The translations under genes were made by a program, and so were the position numbers. From DASRJG01 sp032124015 (GTDB lineage: Bacteria > Acidobacteriota > Polarisedimenticolia > Polarisedimenticolales > DASRJG01): a stretch of 64,000 nt of DNA. The DNA lies in NCBI GenBank assembly GCA_032124015.1, contig JAQBEH010000021.1, forward strand, positions 16,080 to 80,079, read 5' to 3'. The number at the start of each line of letters is the position of its first letter. Positions within the stretch are counted from its first letter, which is position 1. Shown here in pieces: positions 1 to 7,410 of this stretch. The notes below the pieces were generated by a model that had not been told where the DNA came from, did no database searches, and saw nothing but the letters and a program-made list of their open reading frames with translations.

Positions 1-330
1 ATTGATGGCCGCGGGCCATCATGTGAGCCGGCGCCGTGTCGAACGATTGATGCGCGTGGGCGGGTGGCGCGCGCGAATCGTACGTGTGTATCGCCGTACG
101 GCAGGGACCCATCGTGGGTACGGTCAGAATCCCAATCGTGTGAAGCGCACGCAGGCCAGCCGCCCGAACCGAATCCGGGTAGGCGACCCTGCCTATCTCC
201 CGGCCGCAGGACGATGGTGGTATCTGGCGGCGATCTTGGATCAATGCTCACGCCGTACGACAACCACGAGCGCTTGCGTTCGGCGCTGAACTACCGATCG
301 CCCGTTGACTATGAAAGCGCGGCTGCGTAG
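1..330 (+). pseudogene. IS3-family transposase (OrfB-like) remnant, internally deleted and cut by window start
   Basis: Two reading frames together give the two ends of an IS3-type integrase/transposase. Frame 2 (to about base 255) carries the N-terminal HTH_21-like part RRRVERLMRVGGWRAR and the entry to the rve core, RPNRIRVGDPAYLPAAGRWW, ending ILDQCSRR. From about base 250 the frame switches to frame 1, which gives the family's C-terminal end, YDNHERLRSALNYRSPVDYE, then a stop at 328-330. The DDE catalytic core normally lying between these parts (roughly 100 residues) is missing, so this is a dead copy with an internal deletion. The 5' end lies outside the window. No terminal inverted repeat was identified within the window. 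Confidence 0.8.
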
Positions 331-397
331 AAACCACGGTGCCTACCGAATCGAGGGAAGATCCCTGTTGTGTTCAATCGAATCTCGGAGGTAAACA

Positions 398-442
398 ATG
401 AAAAGAAATTGGCGCCTCGTCATTCCGTCAACAAGCTCCTGA
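398..442 (+). pseudogene. Truncated 14-codon reading frame with a strong ribosome binding site
   Basis: A near-ideal Shine-Dalgarno GGAGG at 388-392 is followed after 5 bases by ATG at 398. The frame reads MKRNWRLVIPSTSS and stops at 440-442, inside the 3' end of the oppositely oriented helicase gene. The first codons are A-rich, unlike the surroundings. It looks like the beginning of a gene cut off at a rearrangement point next to the transposase remnant. A genuine tiny peptide is possible but nothing else supports it. Bases 331-387 hold nothing recognisable. Confidence 0.3.
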
Positions 443-3002
443 CGCGTTCGACGAAGTTGGCCTGCACGGCCTCGTCGAGAACCACGCGGTCGACTTCGTC
501 GACGAGCAACCCGTCAAACAGCGCCTTCTTGTTTTCGACGACCTGGCGGACGCGCTCTTCGATGGCGCCCCGCGTGACGAAGTGGAGGACCTGCACGCTC
601 TTCCTCTGCCCCATCCGGTGCACGCGGCCGATGCGCTGCTCGAGCACCGCCGGGTTCCACGGCACCTCGAGATTGACCACGACCGACGCGGCGTCTTGGA
701 GGTTCAGGCCCAATCCCCCCGCGTCGGTCGAGAAAAGAACGCGCAGCGCCGGGTCGGTGCGGAAGCTTTCGATCGTCTGAGAGCGCCGCTGCGAGTCCAT
801 GCCTCCGTGGAAGATCGTGGCCTTCTCGCCGCGCCGGTCCAGCAGCGGCAGCACCACGTGATGGGCGAGGCGCAAGAGACGCTCCCATTGGGAAAACACC
901 AGGACCTTCGCTCCGGGAACCTCGAGCAAGTCCTCGAGCACGTGGGCGAACTCTTCGAGCTTGGGCGAGTGGATCCAACGCACGTCCGGCTCGCCGATGT
1001 GGCCCGCCTTGAGCCTCGCCTCCGAAAGTTCCCACTCGTACTGCGCCCACGCGTTGCACAGGATGCGCATCGACGTGAGCGCCTGGAGCAAGAGGCGCAC
1101 TTCGGCGGTTTTGAGCGGCCGGTTCTGGGCGAGGAGCAATGCCACCTTCCGCGAGTGGCGCCGGTACGGCCGGAGCTGCGTCGGCGTCATCTCGGTCCAG
1201 AAGGTGTTGTCCGTGCGCGGCGGGAGCTGGTCGAGCACTTCGCTTCGCTCGCGCCTCAGGAAAAACGAGGAAAGCCGCCCCCGCAGGATGTCCAGGGCCT
1301 CGTAGGCCACGATCCGGCCGCCGGGCTCGCTGACCGCGTGGAACGGGAGGAGCCGCCAACGCGGCCCGAGCGCGCGAGGGTTCACGTACTCCACGAGCGA
1401 GTGCAGCTCGGACAATCGGTTCTCGAGCGGGGTTCCCGTGAGCACGAACGCAAACGGGCTCGTCAGCTCCTTGATCGCCTTCGCCGTCTTCGTTTCCCAG
1501 TTCTTGATGCGCTGCGCTTCGTCGAGCACGATGAGCTCGGCCTTCGCCGCCTTCACGGCGTCTAGATCCCGAAGCGCCAGCTCGTAATTCAGGATCAGGA
1601 AGCCACGCTTCCAACGTCGGTAGGCCGTCGTCCTCGCGGCGCGCGAACCTTCGACGACTTGCGCCGTTTCGCCGCACGCCTTCGCGATCTCGCCCGCCCA
1701 CTGGTGCTTCAACGAAGCCGGGCAGACGATCAGCGTCTTTTTGATCCCCGCCGTCTTGCGCATCAGAAGAGTCGCAACGATCGCCTGCAGCGTCTTTCCC
1801 AGCCCCATGTCGTCGGCCAGGAAGGCCCGGCCGCGCCGCGCGAGAAAGAGCGCGCCGTGCTCCTGGTACGGATGCATTTGGAATCCGAGGTTCGCCGTCG
1901 TTTCACGCCAGACGGCATCCCCGGCTCGGACCGCGCCGAGGCGCGCCGCGACCTCGACGTGATGCCTTGCCTCTGCAAGACGCGCCGTCACCGCCGGGTC
2001 GAGGTCGAAGGTCAACCCGCCTTCCGCTGCCGCCCGACGCACCGCCTCGAGCGCCGCTTCGACCCAGTCGACCGGCGTCGTGCCTGCTGGGGCTTCGCGC
2101 AGATAGCCGTCGTCGTCGAACAGGCTCTGAAGTTCCGGCGGGAGAGACGCTTCCACGGCGTCGCAACGGATCTCGCGCAGCGGCTCGGGGACGAGGATCG
2201 ACCATTCGCAAGGCCGCCACCAGACGGAGAGCACGGGACCCGTCGGACGTTTCGACTGGCGCTGATACCACATGCGCACGCGCTCGATGTGCTTGCAAGT
2301 GAGCAACTCGCTCTTTTCGAAGTCGGGGCACGTGCACGACGCAAGCCTCGCGTCGAAGCCGCGAAGCGCCACGGTGTAGGGCCCCGAGCCCCCGTGTCCC
2401 GGAACGCGGAAACGCACCAATCCCCCGCCGCGCCGCACGATCCGAGTGATCGCGGGCTTCTCCTTCCGCGCGCGTTGCCGGCGGGCCTTCCTCTCATCTT
2501 CGCGCGCGAGCTCGACGCGCTCGTCGCGCGTCAACGCCCACTCGCCCGGGGCGGCGAGGAGCGTCCCCGCCTGGATCGGCGCGTGCGTCACGATCCTCCC
2601 CTGGCCACGCCCGAGGCGCCCCGCGCGGCGCGTTCGCTTCTGCGATCCGACGACGTGGACCACGGCCGGGCGCGGGAAGCGCAGCGCTTCGACGGCGGCG
2701 ACGGCGTGCTTGCAGACCGGACCGTCCTCGTACGGGCATTCACAACGGCTGGAAAGAGCGCCGGCGTCGACGGAGACCGCGACGCGATAGGGGGTCGGAC
2801 CGTGGTCACGGACCTTCCCCTCGACGGACCGGCCGTCCGACGCGAGACGCAGCGCCTCGACCTTGCCGAGAAGGGCGCTCTCGTGCCCGGCGTGCGCCAC
2901 GCGTTCCCCGGCCCAGATCTTGAGGTCGGAGGACAGCAGCGCCGCATCCGCGGAGATCGCGGCGGCCGCCGGACGAGTCGACCTTTTGGCTCGTACCTTC
3001 AA
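420..3002 (-). CDS. SNF2-family DEAD/DEAH-like helicase with two SWIM zinc fingers
   Basis: A protein of 860 residues, probably a DNA- or nucleoprotein-dependent ATPase (SWI2/SNF2 class) that remodels protein-DNA complexes. The N-terminus has two SWIM-type CxCx(n)CxH fingers: C87/C89/C97/H99 and C223/C225/C236/H238. The SNF2 ATPase follows, with Walker A DDMGLGKT near 397-404, the motif II box DEAQ near 494-497, motif III LTGTPLENR, and helicase C motifs STDAGGLGLNLQ and QRIGRVHRMGQ near the C-terminus. The ATG start at 3002 precedes a Lys/Arg-rich leader. It is transcribed divergently from the E1 gene. Most bacterial SNF2 proteins carry one SWIM domain; two is less usual. The family assignment is firm, the cellular role is not known. 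Confidence 0.93.
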   Translation of the reverse strand: MKVRAKRSTRPAAAAISADAALLSSDLKIWAGERVAHAGHESALLGKVEALRLASDGRSVEGKVRDHGPTPYRVAVSVDAGALSSRCECPYEDGPVCKHAVAAVEALRFPRPAVVHVVGSQKRTRRAGRLGRGQGRIVTHAPIQAGTLLAAPGEWALTRDERVELAREDERKARRQRARKEKPAITRIVRRGGGLVRFRVPGHGGSGPYTVALRGFDARLASCTCPDFEKSELLTCKHIERVRMWYQRQSKRPTGPVLSVWWRPCEWSILVPEPLREIRCDAVEASLPPELQSLFDDDGYLREAPAGTTPVDWVEAALEAVRRAAAEGGLTFDLDPAVTARLAEARHHVEVAARLGAVRAGDAVWRETTANLGFQMHPYQEHGALFLARRGRAFLADDMGLGKTLQAIVATLLMRKTAGIKKTLIVCPASLKHQWAGEIAKACGETAQVVEGSRAARTTAYRRWKRGFLILNYELALRDLDAVKAAKAELIVLDEAQRIKNWETKTAKAIKELTSPFAFVLTGTPLENRLSELHSLVEYVNPRALGPRWRLLPFHAVSEPGGRIVAYEALDILRGRLSSFFLRRERSEVLDQLPPRTDNTFWTEMTPTQLRPYRRHSRKVALLLAQNRPLKTAEVRLLLQALTSMRILCNAWAQYEWELSEARLKAGHIGEPDVRWIHSPKLEEFAHVLEDLLEVPGAKVLVFSQWERLLRLAHHVVLPLLDRRGEKATIFHGGMDSQRRSQTIESFRTDPALRVLFSTDAGGLGLNLQDAASVVVNLEVPWNPAVLEQRIGRVHRMGQRKSVQVLHFVTRGAIEERVRQVVENKKALFDGLLVDEVDRVVLDEAVQANFVERVRSLLTE

Positions 3003-3138
3003 GAGTCCTTCTCATGAAAGCAGGGGATCAAGCCTGGAAGTGTGCCCTAATCGGGAACCGCGCGCCAGCCTTGATCGAACGGGGTGGAGGGCGGTAGCAT
3101 CCGCCGCTCGCGTCGTAACGACGCCATGAGAGCACTTG

Positions 3139-5613
3139 ATGCCCAGAAACCCCGACCTCTCCTCCCGGTTCGCCGCGTTCGTCGCCGAGCGCCATCCAGA
3201 ATCGGTCGCCCGCGCTTCGAAGGCGTTCGCCGCCGTCTTGGCGAAGACGAAGCGATCGAAGGCGGCGCCCAACGTAGCCCTCGAGGCGATGCGCAAGCCC
3301 CTGGCTACGGCCCTTTTCAAGGCGCTGGCCGTCAAGCTCCCGCGCGGCACGGCCGAAACGACGCCGGGCGTCGGCGCTTCGGAGCGCCTGAAGCAGGCGA
3401 GCGGAGCGGTCGTGGACGCGTGCGACGGGTTCTTGCGCCGCGAGGCGATCCGCGCCTCGCTCACCGCCGAGGAACGCAAGGAGATCCTGCGCGGCATGAT
3501 CCTGACGCGCGCCACGGACAACCGCCTGAAGGCCTTCTTTTCCGGCGGCGAGGTTCGTTACGGGAAAGGCTCGTTTCAGGGGAAGGGGTTCCGTTCGCTC
3601 GGCCAGGAGGCGATCTACGCATCGGCCATCCGCTTGAAACGCGGAGATGATTATCGACGCGAGGACGGCTCGTGGGGCGGCGACATCGTGGCCCCGCTGA
3701 TCCGTGATGCCGGAGCCATGATCGCGATGCGTCCCACGGCCGCCTCGATTCGCATGATCCTGAACGGCCAGATGGGGAAGGCGGGCCCGCCGATGAACGG
3801 CAAGGATCTGCATTCCGGCGATTTCGACAACGGCGTTCTACCCGCGTCCGCCCCGCTGACGATGTCGACGATGACGGTCGCGGGGCTGGCCATGGCCTTC
3901 GCGCTTCGCGGCGAGGACCGTGTGGCGGTGTCGTACGTCGGCGAAGGCGCGACCTCGCTCGGCGAATGGCACGAGGCGATCAACCTCTGCGCCGCGCGAA
4001 AGCTCCCAGCGATTTTTTGCGTTCAGAACAACCAGACGGCGCTTTCGACGCCCGTTCACGAGCAGTCCGCGGCGCGCGTATTCGCCGAGAAGGCGGCGGG
4101 GTACGGAATCCCCGGCATCACATTGGACGGCACCGATCCCGATGCGATCGCGGCGGCGTTTGCCTGGGCGGCCGAGCGAGCGAGACAAGGACTTGGCCCC
4201 GCGCTGATCGAGTTGTGCGCGATGCGTATGTGCGGCCACGCGCACCACGACGACATGCTCTATCTGGGGCGCGACCCGAGCCCCTCGTGGGACTACACCG
4301 CACCGACCGAAGCGGGGTACGCGAACGCCGCGTCGTTCGCGTTCTGGGCGAAGCGCGATCCGATTTCAACTTACGCCGCGAGGCTGCTCGCCGAGCGGGT
4401 CATCGGCAAGGGCGATCTCGCGGCGTGGAAGGCGGAAGCCGAAGCACTCGTCGCCGCCGAGGCGCAAGCGGTGATCGAGCTTCCCTGGCCCGACGCCGAC
4501 GGCGCGGGGGCCGGGGTCTTCGCGGACGAATCGCCGAGGCGACACGTCGAACCGCTCGACGACGCGGCCTCACGCTTTCGCCGGGCCACACCCGCGCTCC
4601 CGCCCATCGAGGAATCGCCCTCGTTCGACCCAAAGGGGAAGACCTTTCTCGAGGCGGTGATGCTCGGGGTCGCCGACGGACTGCGCGCAGACCCGCGCGT
4701 ATTCGTCTATGGCGAAGACGTCGGCGGGAATTACGGGAACGCGTTCCTCCTGCTGCGGCCGCTGCTCGCGGAATTCGGCGACCGGATCGTGAACGCTCCG
4801 ATCGCCGAAGGCGGCGTGCTCGGCGTTTGCGTCGGCGCGGCGCTCGCGGGGATGCGCCCGATCGGAGAGATCCAGTTCAACGACTTCGTCGCGACCGGAT
4901 TCAATCAGCTCGTCAACAACGCGGCGAAGATCCGCTACCGGTGGGGCGGCTCGGTTCCGATGGTGGTGCGCATGCCGTGGGGCGGCTTGCGCCGCGCGGG
5001 GCCGTTCCACTCGCAGAACACGGAAGGCTGGTTCTACCGGACGCCCGGGCTCAAGATCGTTTGCCCCTCCACCCCCCACGACGCGCGCGCCTTGATGGCC
5101 GCGGCACTCGCCGACCCGGACCCGGTCCTCTTCTACGAGCACATCGCGCTCTACCGCGACCCCAAGATCAAGCAGAAACTAGCCAGCGAGCCGCCGGCGC
5201 CGATTCCTCTCGGGAAGGCGGCGTTGAGGCGCGCGGGATCCGATCTCGCGATCGTTTCTTACGGCGCATACGTGCACCTCGCCATGAAGGTCGCCGAGAC
5301 GCTCGCAGGCGAAGGGGTGGATTGCTCCGTACTCGACCTGCGCTCGCTCGCTCCGCTCGACCGGGAGACCGTGCTGACCGTCGCGCGCCATTGCGGCAAG
5401 GTCTTGATCGCGCACGAGGACTCCCGCACCGGCGGCATCGGCGAGTCGTTGGCGGCGATCATTCAGGAAGAGTGTTTTGAAGATCTCGACGCGCCCGTGC
5501 GCATCGTCGGCGCGCTCGACGCGCCCGTTCCCTACTCGCCGCCGCTCGAAGACGCGTTCTTGCCGGGTGAGGCGCGCGTGCTGCGTGCCGCTAGGCTTTT
5601 GGGCGCGTACTAG
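3139..5613 (+). CDS. Fused alpha-beta E1 component of a 2-oxoacid (branched-chain type) dehydrogenase
   Basis: 824 residues joining the E1 alpha and E1 beta subunits in one chain. These thiamine-diphosphate enzymes decarboxylate 2-oxoacids and acylate the lipoyl group of E2. An N-terminal extension of about 110 residues precedes the alpha half. The TPP-binding region shows GEG (YVGEGATSLGEW) followed about 25 residues later by NN (CVQNNQTALS). The transketolase-like beta half starts near residue 500 (KTFLEAVMLGVADGL) and includes VYGEDVGGNYGN and NAPIAEGGVLG. A C-terminal transketolase_C domain ends the protein. ATG at 3139 is taken as start; an adjacent TTG at 3136 is in frame. No E2 or E3 gene is in the window, so the substrate (branched-chain oxoacid, pyruvate or acetoin) is open; the sequence looks closest to the branched-chain/fused family. 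Confidence 0.9.
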   Translation: MPRNPDLSSRFAAFVAERHPESVARASKAFAAVLAKTKRSKAAPNVALEAMRKPLATALFKALAVKLPRGTAETTPGVGASERLKQASGAVVDACDGFLRREAIRASLTAEERKEILRGMILTRATDNRLKAFFSGGEVRYGKGSFQGKGFRSLGQEAIYASAIRLKRGDDYRREDGSWGGDIVAPLIRDAGAMIAMRPTAASIRMILNGQMGKAGPPMNGKDLHSGDFDNGVLPASAPLTMSTMTVAGLAMAFALRGEDRVAVSYVGEGATSLGEWHEAINLCAARKLPAIFCVQNNQTALSTPVHEQSAARVFAEKAAGYGIPGITLDGTDPDAIAAAFAWAAERARQGLGPALIELCAMRMCGHAHHDDMLYLGRDPSPSWDYTAPTEAGYANAASFAFWAKRDPISTYAARLLAERVIGKGDLAAWKAEAEALVAAEAQAVIELPWPDADGAGAGVFADESPRRHVEPLDDAASRFRRATPALPPIEESPSFDPKGKTFLEAVMLGVADGLRADPRVFVYGEDVGGNYGNAFLLLRPLLAEFGDRIVNAPIAEGGVLGVCVGAALAGMRPIGEIQFNDFVATGFNQLVNNAAKIRYRWGGSVPMVVRMPWGGLRRAGPFHSQNTEGWFYRTPGLKIVCPSTPHDARALMAAALADPDPVLFYEHIALYRDPKIKQKLASEPPAPIPLGKAALRRAGSDLAIVSYGAYVHLAMKVAETLAGEGVDCSVLDLRSLAPLDRETVLTVARHCGKVLIAHEDSRTGGIGESLAAIIQEECFEDLDAPVRIVGALDAPVPYSPPLEDAFLPGEARVLRAARLLGAY

Positions 5614-5670
5614 GGCGAATAAGGGGACAGCAACCGTTTTCGCAAGGCGAAAACGGTTGCTGTCCCCTTA
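5613..5670. repeat. Perfect 24-bp palindrome of the GGGCGAATAAGGGGACA family at a gene end
   Basis: The arms 5620-5643 and 5647-5670 are perfect reverse complements with a 3-base loop (AAG). The unit opens with GGGCGAATAAGGGGACA (5613-5629), whose first G is the last base of the E1 stop codon. The same 17 bases occur, inverted, at the right edge of the long hairpin near 36.25 kb. It lies between two convergent genes and would form a strong hairpin in either transcript. It may act as a bidirectional terminator or RNA-stabilising stem, and resembles REP-like mobile palindromes. Confidence 0.85.
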
Positions 5671-5671
5671 C

Positions 5672-5699
5672 AAAAGGGGCGCCCCGGAAGGAGCGCCCC
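5672..5699 (-). terminator. Rho-independent terminator of the RRM protein gene
   Basis: Read on the minus strand, GGGGCGC and GCGCCCC form a 7-bp GC stem around a 9-base loop and are followed by TTTT. It lies about 30 bases past the stop codon of the RNA-binding protein gene and just before the palindrome that serves the opposite gene. The T tract is short. Confidence 0.6.
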
Positions 5700-5726
5700 A
5701 TGTGGCATCAGGTTTTCGCTGGACGA

Positions 5727-6011
5727 TCAGTAACGGCGATTCCCGCCACCGCCACCCGCGGTGCGCTCGCGCGCCTCGTTGACGGTCAGCGGACGGCCAC
5801 CGTAGTCACGACCGTTGAGATCGCGAATCGCGCCGTCGGCCTCTTCGGAGCTTCCCATCTCCACGAATCCGAAACCGCGCGGGCGGCCGGTGTCGCGGTC
5901 CATGACGAGTTTGACCTCGACGACGTTGCGGCCGTTCTGGGCGAACAGCTCGCGGACCTGTTCCTCGTCAGCGCTGAAGGGAAGGTTGCCGACATAGAGT
6001 CTTGTGCCCAT
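5727..6011 (-). CDS. Single-RRM RNA-binding protein (cold-shock/Rbp type)
   Basis: A 94-residue protein made of one RNA recognition motif plus a short Gly/Arg tail. RNP2 is seen as RLYVGNLPF (residues 4-12) and RNP1 as RPRGFGFVEM (about 43-52). The tail ERTAGGGGGNRRY is like that of cyanobacterial and proteobacterial Rbp proteins, which bind single-stranded RNA and are often cold induced. The start is the ATG at 6011, where the RRM begins and where GGGG lies 6-9 bases upstream; the frame stays open further upstream but that part shows no similarity. It is probably a single-gene transcript ended by the hairpin at 5672-5699. Confidence 0.93.
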   Translation of the reverse strand: MGTRLYVGNLPFSADEEQVRELFAQNGRNVVEVKLVMDRDTGRPRGFGFVEMGSSEEADGAIRDLNGRDYGGRPLTVNEARERTAGGGGGNRRY

Positions 6012-6136
6012 GCTCGAACCCCTGGCTCCCCGATGGGAGCAAGAACCCGATCCTGGCCCCCGGATCGAACCCTCGATCCAGATTCGCGTCATGCAGCCAG
6101 AATCTGCGCAAACGCTACGGGGCCTCGAAAAACTTG

Positions 6137-6778
6137 TCAAGCCTCGGACGAGATATGCCTTCCGATCGCGTCGCGCGCGAAGGCGACGTGCGCGTCGAGC
6201 GCCGTCTGCGCGTAATCCGCAGGCGCAAAGATCACCATGAAAAGCGACGCCGTGCCTTCGGTCACGCAGGTTCGCAGCGAGTCGGACGTCGGGTTCCCGA
6301 ACGGCCCGAGGTCGTCGACGAGCACGGGCCGGCCCACCACGTTGACGGAGTCCTTGCGAATCCCGGGGTACGACTCCCCAGGCTCCCCCTGGCGCAAGGT
6401 CACGCCACCGCTGATCTTGGCGGCGTCGTAAAGGCCGATCGGGAGGAGAAACGAGGTCGAGCAAAGGTTGCAGACCTCGACGGCCGAGTTGACGGACGGG
6501 AACGGTTTTCCCTGCAGGATCCTCCGCAGGAGCGCCTCGGAGGATGGCCGGGTCGAGGTAGGGTCGATCCCGAAGGCCCGGTAGAGGCGTCGCGCGGGTG
6601 CCAACCCTTCGATCTCCCCCGGGGGCCGCCCGGCGTGGGCGACGACCATGCGCGCGCATAAAGCCGCGATTTCCGCCTGAAGGACAGCCCCGGTGGGGCC
6701 CACCCGCACGGGGGCGGCCTCGACGACCCCCACCCTGAGGAGGGGTCGGATTTCGGGAACAATGGTGAGCCTGGGCAC
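6137..6778 (-). CDS. B3/B4 tRNA-binding-domain protein (PheT editing-domain-like)
   Basis: About 213 residues matching the free-standing B3/B4 domain that, in phenylalanyl-tRNA synthetase beta subunits, forms the editing module. Characteristic stretches are YRAFGIDPTSTRPSSEALLR, the region around VNSAVEVCNLCS, the motif PIGLYD, and DSLRTCVTEGT near the end. Stand-alone B3/B4 proteins are thought to act in trans on mischarged tRNA or on related amino-acid adducts, but their role is poorly defined. The GTG at 6776-6778 is chosen because it starts just upstream of the conserved part and leaves a 56-base divergent promoter region shared with the sigma-factor gene. The frame is open further upstream into that gene. 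Confidence 0.82.
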   Translation of the reverse strand: MPRLTIVPEIRPLLRVGVVEAAPVRVGPTGAVLQAEIAALCARMVVAHAGRPPGEIEGLAPARRLYRAFGIDPTSTRPSSEALLRRILQGKPFPSVNSAVEVCNLCSTSFLLPIGLYDAAKISGGVTLRQGEPGESYPGIRKDSVNVVGRPVLVDDLGPFGNPTSDSLRTCVTEGTASLFMVIFAPADYAQTALDAHVAFARDAIGRHISSEA

Positions 6779-6834
6779 GAGGCTTAGGATAGGACAGTTC
6801 ACAGACCTGTTAATAGAAAGCCGGGAGGCCCGTT

Positions 6835-7410
6835 GTGATAGGCGACGACACGACAAAGGAGAAGGCCGTGCACGCCAGCCCCCTGACACGACCCGCACCG
6901 GACGCCGCCGCCGACACGTCGGTTGCCGCGCTCTTCACCCAACACCACGAGCGCGTCTTCCGCGTCGCGCGACGGATCACCGGCAACGCGTCCGATGCGG
7001 AGGACGTCCTCCAGACGGTGTTCATGCGCATCGTTCGGCGGGACGAGCCCCCGCTCCGCGCGGACGACGCAGCCAACTACCTCCACCGCGCCGCCACCAA
7101 CGCCTCGCTCGACCTGCTGCGCCGCCGCAAAGCCGCGCGGTCGGAGCCGATCGAAGATGCGGAACGATTCCAGGACCACGAACCCAACCCCGAAGCCGCC
7201 CACGAAGGCGCCGAGATCCGCGACAAGGTGCGGGCCGCGCTCGCAGGGCTGAACCCGCGTGCCGCCGAGATCTTCGTGCTGCGCTACTTCGACGGATACG
7301 GGAACCGCGAAATCGCCCGCCTGCTCAACACCTCGTGGAGCGCGGTCGCCGTGACACTCCACCGTACGCGAGCCAAGTTGCAAAAAGAACTGAAGGGAGA
7401 ACTCCGATGA
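6835..7410 (+). CDS. ECF-type RNA polymerase sigma factor
   Basis: 191 residues with the two-domain plan of extracytoplasmic-function sigma factors. Sigma-2 covers about residues 30-100 (FTQHHERVFRVARRITGN, DAEDVLQTVFMRI). Sigma-4 covers about 125-185 (LNPRAAEIFVLRYFDGYGNR and an HTH in REIARLLNTSWSAVAVTLHR). There is no sigma-1 or sigma-3. The GTG start at 6835 is supported by GGGAGG at 6823-6828. The stop codon overlaps the ATG of the next gene (ATGA), so the sigma factor and its likely anti-sigma/FecR partner are translationally coupled. It probably directs transcription of its own operon in response to an envelope signal. Confidence 0.92.
   Translation: MIGDDTTKEKAVHASPLTRPAPDAAADTSVAALFTQHHERVFRVARRITGNASDAEDVLQTVFMRIVRRDEPPLRADDAANYLHRAATNASLDLLRRRKAARSEPIEDAERFQDHEPNPEAAHEGAEIRDKVRAALAGLNPRAAEIFVLRYFDGYGNREIARLLNTSWSAVAVTLHRTRAKLQKELKGELR

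Noticed and set aside
1659..3017. A 452-codon plus-strand frame opposite the SNF2 helicase
   Set aside because: Shadow of the helicase; Arg-rich, no domain, no ribosome binding site.
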